Positions 50,901 through 59,672 are shown, counted from the first letter of the stretch. The stretch is 64,000 nt of DNA from Cerasicoccus sp. TK19100 (GCF_027257155.1 NZ_JAPWDU010000003.1:248001-312000), one strand, 5' to 3'. The notes: generated by a model not told the origin, from the sequence alone. Translations and numbers: made by a program.

Positions 50901-51311
50901 CGCTTTGTCTACTCGCCCAATCGTGGTCCGGGAAACATCGCTATCAACCTCAACGGCAAGTCCGTCGGTGCCAACCGCTACTTCAACGGTATGGCGATGG
51001 GCACCGGCCGCCCGCGCGCATTCCTCCGTCACAACATTGACCACCAAGCCAAAGAATGGGATTGGACTTGGACGCCCAACGTCGATCTTCCCCGCGGCCA
51101 GGTAACACTCTTTGACTCCTTCGACGGCAGCTATGAGACATTCCGCGTCATCCGCGGTGGCCAGGGCGAATACGGCCTCCCACCAAACACACCCGCCTAC
51201 CGATCACTGGAAACCATCGGCGCTGCAATATCCTTCATCCGTAGCCCGCTGGATGAATCAGGCCGCGCCCCCGGCTGGGGCAAGCCGGACATCTACCTGC
51301 ACGGCGAGTAA
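47958..51311 (+). CDS. Large secreted beta-helix protein, probable polysaccharide-active
   Basis: This exported protein is 1117 residues from the ATG at 47958, with a signal peptide (SLILRLIHCSLLLLCAGALS). A central right-handed beta-helix region, about residues 370-600, shows repeated rungs such as 'NATILDNIISGVGAGFSTG' and 'NTIIARNWLERGYDAVQMYG'. It includes 'NLHTDGFQSQANQNG', a motif shared with the convergent protein at 51577-53523. A beta-rich C-terminal part follows. Such architecture is usual for polysaccharide lyases and related carbohydrate enzymes, but no catalytic family was identified. A REP pair and a terminator follow. Confidence 0.83.
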   Translation: MQNSKSLILRLIHCSLLLLCAGALSAEPISFPNAQQWATRGDDIWQLAKNGQLTQLNDANGTPHPVKVIGYADLLVSETPANLEIDAQYYDSFIDANGQKISPDLRNMVDPINGFSASQTGGEFLNFPAPFDHDAEGNPLGLKVANEKATATSATFFNRTGVRFNNTPPGRLMFLYEMASPAAEGTRWYAREFTAPVAGCPWRPTKDILEQPEVYLTKLLVVQLEAWDDPAAQIPAKLQRGSVKIDFDAHAAGLDWQGTMDWIAANVSDELFPANSTYVIQLPGQYLTDPETLGIQASQWTKWGKAVHELTDGRRVWLIGHPDTRIASWRSIGDNLGLLFCRITRPTEFPVEGRGAAASYEEMVQLSGNQVDFRNNWIECPDGAAQFGINITKLDNATILDNIISGVGAGFSTGGNSQLTNTIIARNWLERGYDAVQMYGSWVDVILAYNHFAGASGFPNRQDTSGHLGSNLHTDGFQSQANQNGRRPQRFIVFSNFSQFGRHNWPAAWHEIGGATQNFIIDSDAYVDSHIYWNIFQNLMPAGHRGIKTIGPDKDFALSDPKTRETDYIVNMGIFGNAFLERWDHNNHEHYGYMVEGSGIGGSLFHPFYELINSENAYFRTHVDRQPAQFKQVIDARPDPAAREGWQANAPTIADVYEKPITFSGTWDTHYEADFSQTTYSGDKLLEGFVSPLDYAPKPHWEKSPGGAARLTPKSELAQVAPMPTDLADFLGDPSRKGSFFDEFSATPISAKRQTLDNPWREGSPDDGFVLHVKFGSVGTPGTLREIISESNGGKRYEVALTERDTARYRLYDGEALVSEIETTDTFEDGDHLSMQVLTPYFQLCAEIGYPTMLLTRQYLENGLRKIRYVSSTTAPDANQLKDENTLYVWMNPEDRYRIRELVNGEWQLCISGMDSVHANAFRSFSPQRQDSFHRNLQSNIPGTPENYWRDMYPLTDGQWHTLYIDDENTDSTTEWQEADLRFVYSPNRGPGNIAINLNGKSVGANRYFNGMAMGTGRPRAFLRHNIDHQAKEWDWTWTPNVDLPRGQVTLFDSFDGSYETFRVIRGGQGEYGLPPNTPAYRSLETIGAAISFIRSPLDESGRAPGWGKPDIYLHGE

Positions 51312-51329
51312 GCACTTCGCATAAAAAGA

Positions 51330-51470
51330 GGTAGCGCGGAGCGTCCCCGCTCCGCAAGTAATGAGACGGCAGTCAGAAGTTTTACATCGGGCGATCTGTG
51401 GCGATACACATTTCCAGATCGACCTTGATGTCTTGCCGCTGCTTGCGGAGCGAGGACGCTCCGCGCTACC
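51330..51470. repeat. Inverted pair of GTAG-headed REP palindromes
   Basis: The 29-nt arms at 51330-51358 and 51442-51470 are reverse complements with one mismatch. Each begins GGTAGCGCGGAGCG and contains its own palindrome (GCGGAGCG...CGCTCCGC). The GTAG head followed by a palindrome is the known form of REP elements mobilised by REP-associated tyrosine transposases. Eighty-three nucleotides separate the arms. Confidence 0.82.
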
Positions 51471-51504
51471 ATTTCCACTCCAATACCAAATGAATCCACA
51501 TAAA

Positions 51505-51533
51505 AATCCCGGGCGCTTAACACACCCGGGATT
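51505..51533 (-). terminator. Intrinsic terminator for the beta-helix gene on the minus strand
   Basis: AATCCCGGG (51505-51513) and CCCGGGATT (51525-51533) form a perfect 9-bp GC-rich stem with an 11-nt loop. On the minus strand it is followed by a run of T residues. It sits 44 nt beyond the stop of the gene at 51577-53523. Confidence 0.75.
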
Positions 51534-51576
51534 GTCTAACTAAGGAATGCCCGCTGGAGCGAGCACAAGCAATAAA

Positions 51577-53523
51577 CTATTCGTCGCCAATTTCCACGGA
51601 AAGCACCGGACGATTCGCAACCGTACTGTGGTTCGCTGTGGCGAGTGACCAGTAACGATACGGCGAGTGGTCGGTCTCACTGGAGTTTACCCGCAGGAAG
51701 ACGTAGTCGCCGCCCGTAGCGCCGTTGTCGTATTGATCGTTCAGGAAGTCGGTTAGATTCCAGTCGCCGGTCGCGTCCGTGGAGACCACGCCCAATGCTT
51801 GCGTGTTCGACATGATGCCCTGCTGCAGCTCAGTCGCGCCGGTGTCGCCGCCATAGGTGCCGTTGTAGAAATCACTGGCCAGCACCGCGCTACTACTGCG
51901 ATAGGCGATGCCGTATAAGTCGCCCTCTCCAGCGAAGGTTCCATTGGAAATACTCAACAAGGTGAAGTCCAGGTTCGCATTGAGAATCGTCTCCCCTGCG
52001 GCGAGCACGGGCAGCTCGAAGACGTAAACCATCACACCTTCCAAGGTTCCCGTTGATCCACCGACACGGCCCGATTGGTTGTTCACCCACGGCGAGCTGC
52101 CGTCATCATTGAGTTGGGTATCCGTGGACGCCCCCTCAATCAAGATCGCAGGCGCGAATTCGTAGGCACCGACGTCATAGCCGCTGCCCTGGGGACGCGG
52201 GTCGCCCATCAAGTCGTCCGCCGGTGCACTGCTGGATGTGCCCGCATCAATTGCCGGGCTGCCGCTCACCAAGCGGTAGTCATTCACCGTGTGGTCGATG
52301 AAGTACGTGGAGTAACTCGGGATATCAATAATGATGTTATTCGACTGAGTCACACCGCCCGTGGTGCGGTCGCGCACTTGCCGTGTGATGTTGTTATTGA
52401 TCACGTTGCCCGTGCTGGGTGAACCGTTTTTATGCGGACCGATTTCGATCCATGGGCGGTTGCTGCGTATGCCCAGATCGACAACGGTATTGTTGACGAT
52501 GGTGCAGTCCGTCGCGCCAAGCAAGGTGATGCCATGCCACTGGTCGATGGCGACGACGTTGTTTTCAATCACCCAATCTTCAAACATGCCGTCGAAGCAG
52601 CCAATGCCTTGCAGCGGGCCATTCAACGCGCGGGTCGGGTCGTCGGTTTCGATAAAGATGTTGCCGCGCAACTCGATGCCATAGCGCACGCCCGAGCCCG
52701 GGCCACCGCCATCATCCGCCCAAGACTGGAAACCGTCATCGTGGTTACCGTCGACGTCGTAGCAGTTCATCACTAAGTTGTATTGGAAGACACCGTAGTC
52801 ACCGAGACCACGCAAGCCGTCGCCGGAGAAGTTGATAACCTCGTTGTATTCCACAAGACCATCGTCACCGCCCACGGCGATACCGAAGGAAATGTTACGC
52901 ACGAGGTTGCCACGCGCAGTCATGTCGTCGCCATACAGCTTGATGCCGCTCGCCGCAGTGCTGGTCCAATCCGTAGCCGTCCAACTGGAAATATCGTCCA
53001 CGGTGTAAATCTCGGAGTCTTCAATTGTGCACTGGCTCGCAGGGCCATGCCAGCCATGCCCTTCAAAGCTGACCAGCTGCCCGGTGCCAGGCGTACCATA
53101 AGGCTCCGCGCTGATCGTCAGCCCACGCAGCGTCCAGTTTTTGCCGCCTTTTAGAATCCACTTTTGCAGCACGGGGGTTTCGCCGGGCGCGGCTTCAATG
53201 GTAATTTCGCCAGTGTTATACCAGCCGTATAAGTTGATCGCGCCGTGATCGCCGGACATGAGTAGAATCGTATCACCAGCGGTAATCGCCGCACCGGAAT
53301 TGCGCGCCGTGAGCGTGCCGTCGTAGGGGTAGTTGAGCGGTTTCTCGGATTCCACGTGATCCTCAATCACGTCCTGCAAGTCAGCCCAGGGATTGCCCGC
53401 ACTGCCGTCGCCGGAAGCGCTGCCATTGACTGGATCAACGTAGAACGTCGCCGCGTTAACACTTGTCGAGAGGCACAGCACAAGCACGCTGATACCGCCC
53501 AGGTTCAGGGGATGTTTTAACAT
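51577..53523 (-). CDS. Secreted right-handed beta-helix protein with C-terminal DNRLRE/CBM96-like domain
   Basis: The 648-residue exported protein has a signal peptide (LGGISVLVLCLSTSVNAATF). A chondroitinase-B-like opening 'FYVDPVNGSASGDGSAGNPW' is typical of beta-helix proteins. Parallel beta-helix rungs continue to about 450 (for example 'WTLRGLTISAEPYGTPGTG', 'VEYNEVINFSGDGLRGLG'), with 'HDDGFQSWADDGG' in the middle. A C-terminal beta-sandwich (~470-645) ends 'NRPVLSVEIGDE', like DNRLRE/CBM96 carbohydrate-binding modules. It is predicted to bind and act on a polysaccharide; a catalytic family is not established. Confidence 0.85.
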   Translation of the reverse strand: MLKHPLNLGGISVLVLCLSTSVNAATFYVDPVNGSASGDGSAGNPWADLQDVIEDHVESEKPLNYPYDGTLTARNSGAAITAGDTILLMSGDHGAINLYGWYNTGEITIEAAPGETPVLQKWILKGGKNWTLRGLTISAEPYGTPGTGQLVSFEGHGWHGPASQCTIEDSEIYTVDDISSWTATDWTSTAASGIKLYGDDMTARGNLVRNISFGIAVGGDDGLVEYNEVINFSGDGLRGLGDYGVFQYNLVMNCYDVDGNHDDGFQSWADDGGGPGSGVRYGIELRGNIFIETDDPTRALNGPLQGIGCFDGMFEDWVIENNVVAIDQWHGITLLGATDCTIVNNTVVDLGIRSNRPWIEIGPHKNGSPSTGNVINNNITRQVRDRTTGGVTQSNNIIIDIPSYSTYFIDHTVNDYRLVSGSPAIDAGTSSSAPADDLMGDPRPQGSGYDVGAYEFAPAILIEGASTDTQLNDDGSSPWVNNQSGRVGGSTGTLEGVMVYVFELPVLAAGETILNANLDFTLLSISNGTFAGEGDLYGIAYRSSSAVLASDFYNGTYGGDTGATELQQGIMSNTQALGVVSTDATGDWNLTDFLNDQYDNGATGGDYVFLRVNSSETDHSPYRYWSLATANHSTVANRPVLSVEIGDE

Positions 53524-53822
53524 AGGGGGTTCGTCTCCAATTGGAGTTTAGTGGTTGGGGGACACGCCACAGGCAGTCACCAGTAGCGCAGTTAGGGGTG
53601 TTGAGTGGCAGCATGTACCGCCACCGCCCCGCGATCTATCAACCCGCCACGCATACCTGTCAACGCCACATCGTGAAAGTCGGGTGAAAAACCATATATC
53701 GTTAGGCTAAAGCACCTAATGCGTTATAGCTACCATAATTGAACACACCGGCTCACCCCGCCGCATTAACAATTCGAGAATAATGCTTGTTAAGCACATT
53801 CAATCACTGCCAAATAAGCGCC

Positions 53823-55598
53823 ATGAGCACCCCGAAACCTAAGCCCAGCAGCCAGCGCATTCACTTCGCCTACACCCTGATCCCCATGGTTCTTGAGGGC
53901 AGCCGCCGAGCCTTCCTCGGCATGGCCCAACCCCAGGAAGCCACCGCCAATTTTCACAAGCTGTGGAATACCATGCTGGAAAAGGTGGCCGATAAGCTGG
54001 ACGGCCCAGCTATCCCGCCCGACGGCATGGAGGCGCATGTTTTTAAGGACAATGGCCGCTGCATTGTACTCATTGAGTTTCCGCCCGGCGCGCAAGACAG
54101 TGATCCACTTTACGCCGCGGCCATCATCGGCCCGTGCGAAGATAATCAATGGAACAGCGACGCCGCAGAGCGCGCGCCGCATCGCTACATTGTCGGCATC
54201 AAGGGCGGTGATAAGCTCTACATGACCGAACTTATCGAAGGCGAATTAAAAGACCATAACGTTGAGCTGGAGCCCGATCTCTACATTTTCCAGGAGTGGG
54301 TGCGCAACACAGCAGTGCATCAGTCCAACATTCGCTCGATCCACAATGAAGACCCGTCGATGGAAGCCGCTATTGCCCAGGCACGCACGGAACTACCCGC
54401 CGTGACCGAGCGCTTCGTGCGCGGTGAATTACAGAACTTCACGGTCAAAGTAAAAGTAACGGACGGCGACCAGGCCGAGCACATGTGGCTCTCCAACCCC
54501 ACTTATCGCGATGGTGTTTTCACCGGGACCTTCGAGTCAGAGCCGATCAACGTCACCAACATCACCGTCGGCCAAACCTACTCAGCGCCGGTCGAGCAAA
54601 TCACCGACTGGATGTATCTGGAAAATGAACAGATGGTCGGCAACTACACGCTGCGCGCCATGCTGCCTCGCATGTCATTCGAGCAGGCCAATCAATACCG
54701 CAAAGTGCTCTCCGGCATGGAACCGCTGCCGGAAGAACCGGCAGACAACAGCGCCGGCATGAGCCCGGAGGGCCGCGAAGAGCTACGCCTAAAGGTCAGG
54801 GAGTTCATCCTGAGCCCGCGGTTTAACAACTATGCCGCCCGCGTTTACCCCTCAAGCATCAAGGGCTCCAAGCGCTCGTTTAGCGACGCGTTCCTTGAAG
54901 TCGCCACGGAAGGGAAAGTCGAGATGGCCTGCATTGTCATGGCGAATTCAGCGCTCACGAGCGGTCGGGTAAAGAAAGCCCCTGCCCTGATCATTGCCGG
55001 TGCCGGTGGCGATGAGCGCTCAGAACAAGTGGCCTTCGACATCATGTCCCGCATGGCAAAAGAGGACTACGAGGGCATCCCTCCGGAAGATGTTCAACGG
55101 CTCAACGACATGCTGGCCGACGAGGAGTTTCAACTCTTTCGCATGCGGGAACTGCCCCGATCATTCACCGGTGGACAGCCGGTTTATTTCTTCGATGTCA
55201 TGCTGTCCAGTGAGTGCCTGATGCCCGGCGGTGACCAGATCATGCCGATCTGCCCATGCATCGTCGCCCCCAACACGGAAGCGAAAATTTTCCCGATTCC
55301 GATGGAAAGCGTGCATCGTACCGAGTCGGCCCCCGGTACGCCACCGCCCCTACCAACCGCAAAAGACAAGACCCCGCTATCTGCCATCTTCGCACTGATT
55401 TTTGGTATCCTAACTTGGCTATTCTTTCTGTTCGCGATACCCGCGCTGCTGTGTGGCCACCAAGCCAGATCCAAAATAAAAAAGGGCGAGTTCACCAAAG
55501 GCAGCGGCATGGCATTGGCCGGTCTGATATTAGCCTACGTCAAACTGGCGCTCATGATCACGTTTCTCACGATCACCATCATCAGAGGGCCGAGTTAA
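53823..55598 (+). CDS. Unknown protein with C-terminal DUF4190 membrane domain
   Basis: This 591-residue protein (from the ATG at 53823) has a large soluble region without recognised motifs, including 'RIHFAYTLIPMVLEGSRRAF' and 'AIAQARTELPAVTERFVRGE'. It ends with a two-helix DUF4190 module at about 515-590 ('LSAIFALIFGILTWLFFLF', then 'GMALAGLILAYVKLALMITF'). The soluble part contains two regions of similar size (about 1-290 and 310-505), but repetition is not obvious. A DUF2314-like or stress-scaffold role cannot be judged. It is followed by a convergent AraC gene. Confidence 0.75.
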   Translation: MSTPKPKPSSQRIHFAYTLIPMVLEGSRRAFLGMAQPQEATANFHKLWNTMLEKVADKLDGPAIPPDGMEAHVFKDNGRCIVLIEFPPGAQDSDPLYAAAIIGPCEDNQWNSDAAERAPHRYIVGIKGGDKLYMTELIEGELKDHNVELEPDLYIFQEWVRNTAVHQSNIRSIHNEDPSMEAAIAQARTELPAVTERFVRGELQNFTVKVKVTDGDQAEHMWLSNPTYRDGVFTGTFESEPINVTNITVGQTYSAPVEQITDWMYLENEQMVGNYTLRAMLPRMSFEQANQYRKVLSGMEPLPEEPADNSAGMSPEGREELRLKVREFILSPRFNNYAARVYPSSIKGSKRSFSDAFLEVATEGKVEMACIVMANSALTSGRVKKAPALIIAGAGGDERSEQVAFDIMSRMAKEDYEGIPPEDVQRLNDMLADEEFQLFRMRELPRSFTGGQPVYFFDVMLSSECLMPGGDQIMPICPCIVAPNTEAKIFPIPMESVHRTESAPGTPPPLPTAKDKTPLSAIFALIFGILTWLFFLFAIPALLCGHQARSKIKKGEFTKGSGMALAGLILAYVKLALMITFLTITIIRGPS

Positions 55599-55642
55599 TT
55601 CAACTACATCTGCGCAACTGCAGTTGCCCATTGCCAACACCA

Positions 55643-56554
55643 CTACCGCGCCGCCCTCACCTGCGCGCGGTACTGCGATGGCGTCATGCCCATCGAGCGC
55701 TTGAAAACTTTGGCGAAATAAGCACGCTCGGCGAAACCACAAAGCATCGCCGCCTCTTCGATGCGGATGTTCAGGTTGCGCAGGATTTCTTTGGCCAGGT
55801 TCATCCGGCAATGCACGATGTAGGGCACCAGTCGTTGATTCTCCTGTTCAGAAAATAGCCGCGATAAATAATCCGGGTGCACATCCAGTTGCTCGGCGAT
55901 GCTCGCGACCGTGAGACCAGGGCTATGCATTTGATGCTGAATCAACTGCTTGCATTTAACCACCAATGGGTTCGCCATCCCCTCCCACTGGGGGCTCCCT
56001 AGTATGATTGCAAGCTGGCGTAGCAATGCCTCGGCCAGCGTCCGGGTTAGATGCGCAGACGGATCATCCCCCTCTGTGGCACACTGGCAAAGCTCATCCA
56101 GCAGGCGTTGGGCAAAGTCACATTTTTCGTTGTCCGTAAACGCGGTGGCAATGTGCTTTTGCCGCTTTCGCTTATCACCGCAGAGCACAAAGGCATTATA
56201 AACAAAACGATGACCAGAAAGGTTGGTGTAAATGTGCGCGTATCGCTTGCGCTGATATATACGCCGCTCCCGGTGTGGTGCCCGCGCGCGGATGATCAAC
56301 ATCTCTCCCGGATCAACCACCGTTACCCCACCGAGGTGCGTGACTTCGTTTTGCCCGCGCAGTTGAAAGAACATCTTTGGGCGGGGGTTAACTTCCAACT
56401 CCGTCTCGCCGCTCTCATCCAGGCCACCGATGACTTTGATCACCTGCTGGCCGCGCTGGAGTCTATCCGTGTGCTCGCCAAGCGCCTGCTCCAAAAATTG
56501 ATGCAAGCCGACCTTCCCCGAGCGGATATCCCATACTGTCCAGCGCTTCTCCAT
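55643..56554 (-). CDS. AraC-family transcriptional regulator (cupin-type sensor)
   Basis: The 303-residue regulator has an N-terminal ~180-residue sensor/cupin-like region (with 'EVTHLGGVTVVDPGEMLIIR') and a C-terminal AraC helix-turn-helix pair. The HTH region starts 'QMHSPGLTVASIAEQLDVHP' and includes the second motif 'MLCGFAERAYFAKVFKRSMG' with 'MTPSQYRAQVRAAR' at the end. It is divergent from the oxidoreductase-DUF1080 gene pair, 107 nt apart, and is a likely regulator of it. Confidence 0.92.
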   Translation of the reverse strand: MEKRWTVWDIRSGKVGLHQFLEQALGEHTDRLQRGQQVIKVIGGLDESGETELEVNPRPKMFFQLRGQNEVTHLGGVTVVDPGEMLIIRARAPHRERRIYQRKRYAHIYTNLSGHRFVYNAFVLCGDKRKRQKHIATAFTDNEKCDFAQRLLDELCQCATEGDDPSAHLTRTLAEALLRQLAIILGSPQWEGMANPLVVKCKQLIQHQMHSPGLTVASIAEQLDVHPDYLSRLFSEQENQRLVPYIVHCRMNLAKEILRNLNIRIEEAAMLCGFAERAYFAKVFKRSMGMTPSQYRAQVRAAR

Positions 56555-56661
56555 AGATCAGAATTTTACCCTTTTATGTCAGAAGCTTCCCCTTGGCGGC
56601 AATCCGGAATGTTGCTAAGGTATTCCCGCAACCACCTCATTGATTTTCAACAACCCAGCAC

Positions 56662-57762
56662 ATGACTACCCAGCCCACCAAAATAAAACTTGGCTTCCTT
56701 GGCGTTCACCCTGGCCCATTCGGCATCCGTGGTTTCGCCACCGCAGATAGCGAAGGCGTCTATACGCCGATACCCGGTGTCGAGCTCACCGCCATGGCCG
56801 AGATCAACGAAGAGGCCGCCACGAAGGCGCAAACCATGTTTGGCTTTCAGCGCCGCTACTCCGATTACAAGGAGATGCTGGCCAAGGAAGACCTCGACGC
56901 CGTTGTGATCCTCCTACCGACCTTCCTCCACAAGCAGGCCACCATTGACTGCCTGGACGCCGGTGTGCACGTGCTTTGCGAAAAGCCGCCCGCCAATGAC
57001 TACCAGGAAATGCTGGAGATCGAGCAGGCCGTGGCCCGCAGCGGCAAGCAATACATGTTCGTGCGGCAGTCACGCTTCAGCGCCAATGCGCAAGCCACGC
57101 GTCAACTGGTTATGGACGGCAAGCTCGGCTCCGTTTACGCGGGCGAAGCTAAGTGGGTGCGCACGCGCGGCAGACAAGTGCTCGGCGACACCTGGCGCAC
57201 CGATAAATCCAAAGGCGGCGGTGTGCTGATCGACCTCGGCATCCATGGCCTCGACCTGCTCTGGTATTGCATGGGCAACCCGATGCCCATCGAAGTATCC
57301 GCATCAGAAATGCCCGCCTTTAAGCAGTATGCGCCGAACCCCGATGTCTATACCGCTGACGATAACTTCTTTGCCTGGATTCGCTTCGAGAACGGTGCGG
57401 TGATCCAGGGAAGCTTTGCCTTCGGCATGAACCAAGTCGGCGAAAAGAAGGAAGGTGAGAGCGAGTATTCCGATGAATGGCAGAGCTACAAAATCTTTGG
57501 CACCGAAGGCGGGGTGGACATCTTTAAGAACCAACTCGTCTCCGGCCCCAACAATTCCTTTACCGTATCCGAGTTGCCACGCGATGCCTCCCTCATCGGC
57601 GTGAGCGATTTGGTCACTCAGGCCAAGCACTTCGCGGAATGCGTCGCGCAGAACAAGCGTCCGCAAAACTCCGTCGACCAGGCAGTGCAGCTCATGAAGA
57701 TGCTCAGCGCCTTGGCCAAGTCCGCCGAAACCCAGCGCAGCATCCGCCTCGAAGATTTTTAA
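56662..57762 (+). CDS. Gfo/Idh/MocA-family oxidoreductase
   Basis: The 366-residue enzyme has an N-terminal Rossmann fold ('KLGFLGVHPGPFGIRGFATA', then 'LLPTFLHKQATIDCLDAGVH', then 'VLCEKPPAND') and a C-terminal alpha/beta substrate domain. The catalytic Lys is expected in the 'EKP' motif. These NAD-dependent enzymes oxidise or isomerise sugars and inositols. It is followed after 19 nt by the DUF1080 gene, so a two-gene sugar-modification unit is likely, for example via 3-keto-sugar intermediates. Confidence 0.94.
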   Translation: MTTQPTKIKLGFLGVHPGPFGIRGFATADSEGVYTPIPGVELTAMAEINEEAATKAQTMFGFQRRYSDYKEMLAKEDLDAVVILLPTFLHKQATIDCLDAGVHVLCEKPPANDYQEMLEIEQAVARSGKQYMFVRQSRFSANAQATRQLVMDGKLGSVYAGEAKWVRTRGRQVLGDTWRTDKSKGGGVLIDLGIHGLDLLWYCMGNPMPIEVSASEMPAFKQYAPNPDVYTADDNFFAWIRFENGAVIQGSFAFGMNQVGEKKEGESEYSDEWQSYKIFGTEGGVDIFKNQLVSGPNNSFTVSELPRDASLIGVSDLVTQAKHFAECVAQNKRPQNSVDQAVQLMKMLSALAKSAETQRSIRLEDF

Positions 57763-57781
57763 TCCACCACCCTCCCCACCT

Positions 57782-58498
57782 ATGTCTGACTCAGAAAAAC
57801 CGAAGTTCATCATCCCGGAAACCGGCTACATGGCCCAAGACCCGGAGCGCCCACAGCCAGCCTACGTCGCACCCGCCATCGAACAAGGCCCGCCCTCCGA
57901 CGCCACTGTGCTCTTCGACGGCAGCGACCTGAGCCACTGGCGCATGGCCGACGGCTCACCGGCCAAGTGGAAAGTCGAGGATGGCTACTTCGAGGTCATC
58001 CCGAAGAGCGGCAGCATCTTTACCAAAGCAGAGTTCGGCAGCCTGCAACTGCACCTGGAGTTCGCTTCTCCGGTCGAGTTGCAAGGCCAGGGCCAAGGCC
58101 GCGGCAACAGCGGTATCTTCTTCTATGAGAACCGCTACGAAGTGCAGATCCTCGACAACTACGAGAACCCGACCTACGCCGATGGCATCGTCGGCGCGAT
58201 CTACAGCCAGCACCCACCGCTCGTAAACGCCATCCGTAAACCCGGCGAATGGAACACTTACGACATCGTTTGGCAGGCCCCGGTCTTCGACGGCAAACGC
58301 CTGGTCGCACCTGCGATAATCACTGTGCTGCTCAATGGCGTAGTCGTGCAGGCCCACACGAAAGTGCTCGGAGGCACGCGCATCAAGAAGGGGGAACTCC
58401 CGCACTACGAAGCCCACCCCGCCGAAGGCTGCATCCAACTCCAAGACCACAACAACCCCGTCCGCTTCCGCAATATTTGGCTTCGCCGCCTAAGTTAA
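57782..58498 (+). CDS. DUF1080 / 3-keto-disaccharide hydrolase-like protein
   Basis: The 238-residue protein has the DUF1080 concanavalin-like fold: 'DATVLFDGSDLSHWRMADGS' at the start of the domain, 'GNSGIFFYENRYEVQILDNY' in the middle, and 'GCIQLQDHNNPVRFRNIWLR' at the end. In characterised relatives this domain cleaves 3-keto-glycosides made by the partner oxidoreductase. No signal peptide is present. It directly follows the Gfo/Idh/MocA gene and is closed by a terminator. Confidence 0.92.
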   Translation: MSDSEKPKFIIPETGYMAQDPERPQPAYVAPAIEQGPPSDATVLFDGSDLSHWRMADGSPAKWKVEDGYFEVIPKSGSIFTKAEFGSLQLHLEFASPVELQGQGQGRGNSGIFFYENRYEVQILDNYENPTYADGIVGAIYSQHPPLVNAIRKPGEWNTYDIVWQAPVFDGKRLVAPAIITVLLNGVVVQAHTKVLGGTRIKKGELPHYEAHPAEGCIQLQDHNNPVRFRNIWLRRLS

Positions 58499-58528
58499 TC
58501 TTCAACCAACAACATTTCAACCGATACA

Positions 58529-58563
58529 AAAACGCCGCTTAGGTTACTCCCAAGCGGCGTTTT
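58529..58563. terminator. Intrinsic terminator
   Basis: AAAACGCCGCTT (58529-58540) and AAGCGGCGTTTT (58552-58563) form a 12-bp stem with an 11-nt loop between convergent genes. The T-rich tail serves the plus-strand sugar operon, and the A-run gives a T-tail for the minus-strand dehydrogenase. Confidence 0.85.
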
Positions 58564-58610
58564 GCTTAATCAAACTTTGCGATGCAGAGTATCTACTGTG
58601 CCGTTGTCGG

Positions 58611-59672
58611 TTAGGCTTGTTTGAGCGAGTTCATGTCGATGCTGAAGCGGTATTTGACGTCCGACTTAAGCATGCGCTCGTAAGCCTCGTTGATCTGCTG
58701 AATCGGGATCACCTCGACGTCAGCGGTAATGCTGTGCTCGCCGCAGAAATCGAGCATTTCCTGCGTTTGCTTGATGCCGCCAATGATCGACCCCGAGATC
58801 GACTTGTTGCCAAAGAGCAGGCCAAACGCCTTGATTGGCAAAGGTTGCTCCGGTGCGCCAACGAGCGTCAGGTTGCCATTCACGCCCAGCAACGCGATGT
58901 ATTCGTTGAGGTCGTGTTCGGCCGCCACACAGTCGAGAATGAAGTCAAACTTTCCGGCTACGGCCTTCATCGCTTCGGGATCGGTGGAGATCACCACATC
59001 GTCCGCGCCGAGCTCCTTGGCGTCCTCCACCTTGCTTTTTGAGCGGGTAAAAACGGTTACCTCCGCGCCCATCGCATGGCCCAACTTCACGGCCATGTGG
59101 CCAAGGCCACCCAGGCCGACGACACCCATCTTTACACCCGGGCCCACCTTGGCGCGACGAAGCGGCGAATAGGTCGTGATGCCGGCACAAAGCAGAGGTG
59201 CCGCGCCCGCCGGGTCCAGGTTTTCCGGCACTTTAAGAACAAAGCGTTCGTCGACTACGATGCTCTCCGAATAGCCACCATAGGTAACGGGTGCCGTGCC
59301 GTGCTTGTCCGGGGAGTTGTAAGTAAAAGCCGTGCCCGGCCAAAATTGTTCTTCGTGCTCATGGTCGTGCTGGCAGCTGTGATCGGCGTCGACCATGCAA
59401 CCAACTCCGACGAGATCGCCGATTTTATATTTAGAAACACCGGTGCCAACTGCCGTCACGCGACCGATGATTTCGTGACCCGGCACACACGGGTAAACTG
59501 TCGGCATGACGCTTTCCCATTCGTTGCGCACTTGGTGAAGATCGGAGTGGCACACGCCGCAGAAGAGGATGTCGATCGCGACATCACGATCGGTTGTATC
59601 GCGGCGCGGGATGGAGTCTTGAGCGAGTGGCGCAGTGGCGCTCGCAGCGGAAAAGGCTTTGGCTTGATACAT
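58611..59672 (-). CDS. Zinc-dependent NAD(P) alcohol dehydrogenase with altered structural-zinc loop
   Basis: The 353-residue medium-chain dehydrogenase of the cinnamyl-alcohol-dehydrogenase class has the catalytic zinc Cys in 'LFCGVCHSDLHQV', the His-Glu in 'PGHEIIGRV' and the third ligand near 'LLCAGITTYSPL'. The nucleotide-binding motif is 'VVGLGGLGHMAVKLGHA'. The structural-zinc lobe normally has four Cys after 'GCMVD'. Here it reads 'GCMVDADHSCQHDHEHEEQ', with one Cys and several His. It is divergent from an AraC regulator, which probably controls it. Confidence 0.93.
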   Translation of the reverse strand: MYQAKAFSAASATAPLAQDSIPRRDTTDRDVAIDILFCGVCHSDLHQVRNEWESVMPTVYPCVPGHEIIGRVTAVGTGVSKYKIGDLVGVGCMVDADHSCQHDHEHEEQFWPGTAFTYNSPDKHGTAPVTYGGYSESIVVDERFVLKVPENLDPAGAAPLLCAGITTYSPLRRAKVGPGVKMGVVGLGGLGHMAVKLGHAMGAEVTVFTRSKSKVEDAKELGADDVVISTDPEAMKAVAGKFDFILDCVAAEHDLNEYIALLGVNGNLTLVGAPEQPLPIKAFGLLFGNKSISGSIIGGIKQTQEMLDFCGEHSITADVEVIPIQQINEAYERMLKSDVKYRFSIDMNSLKQA

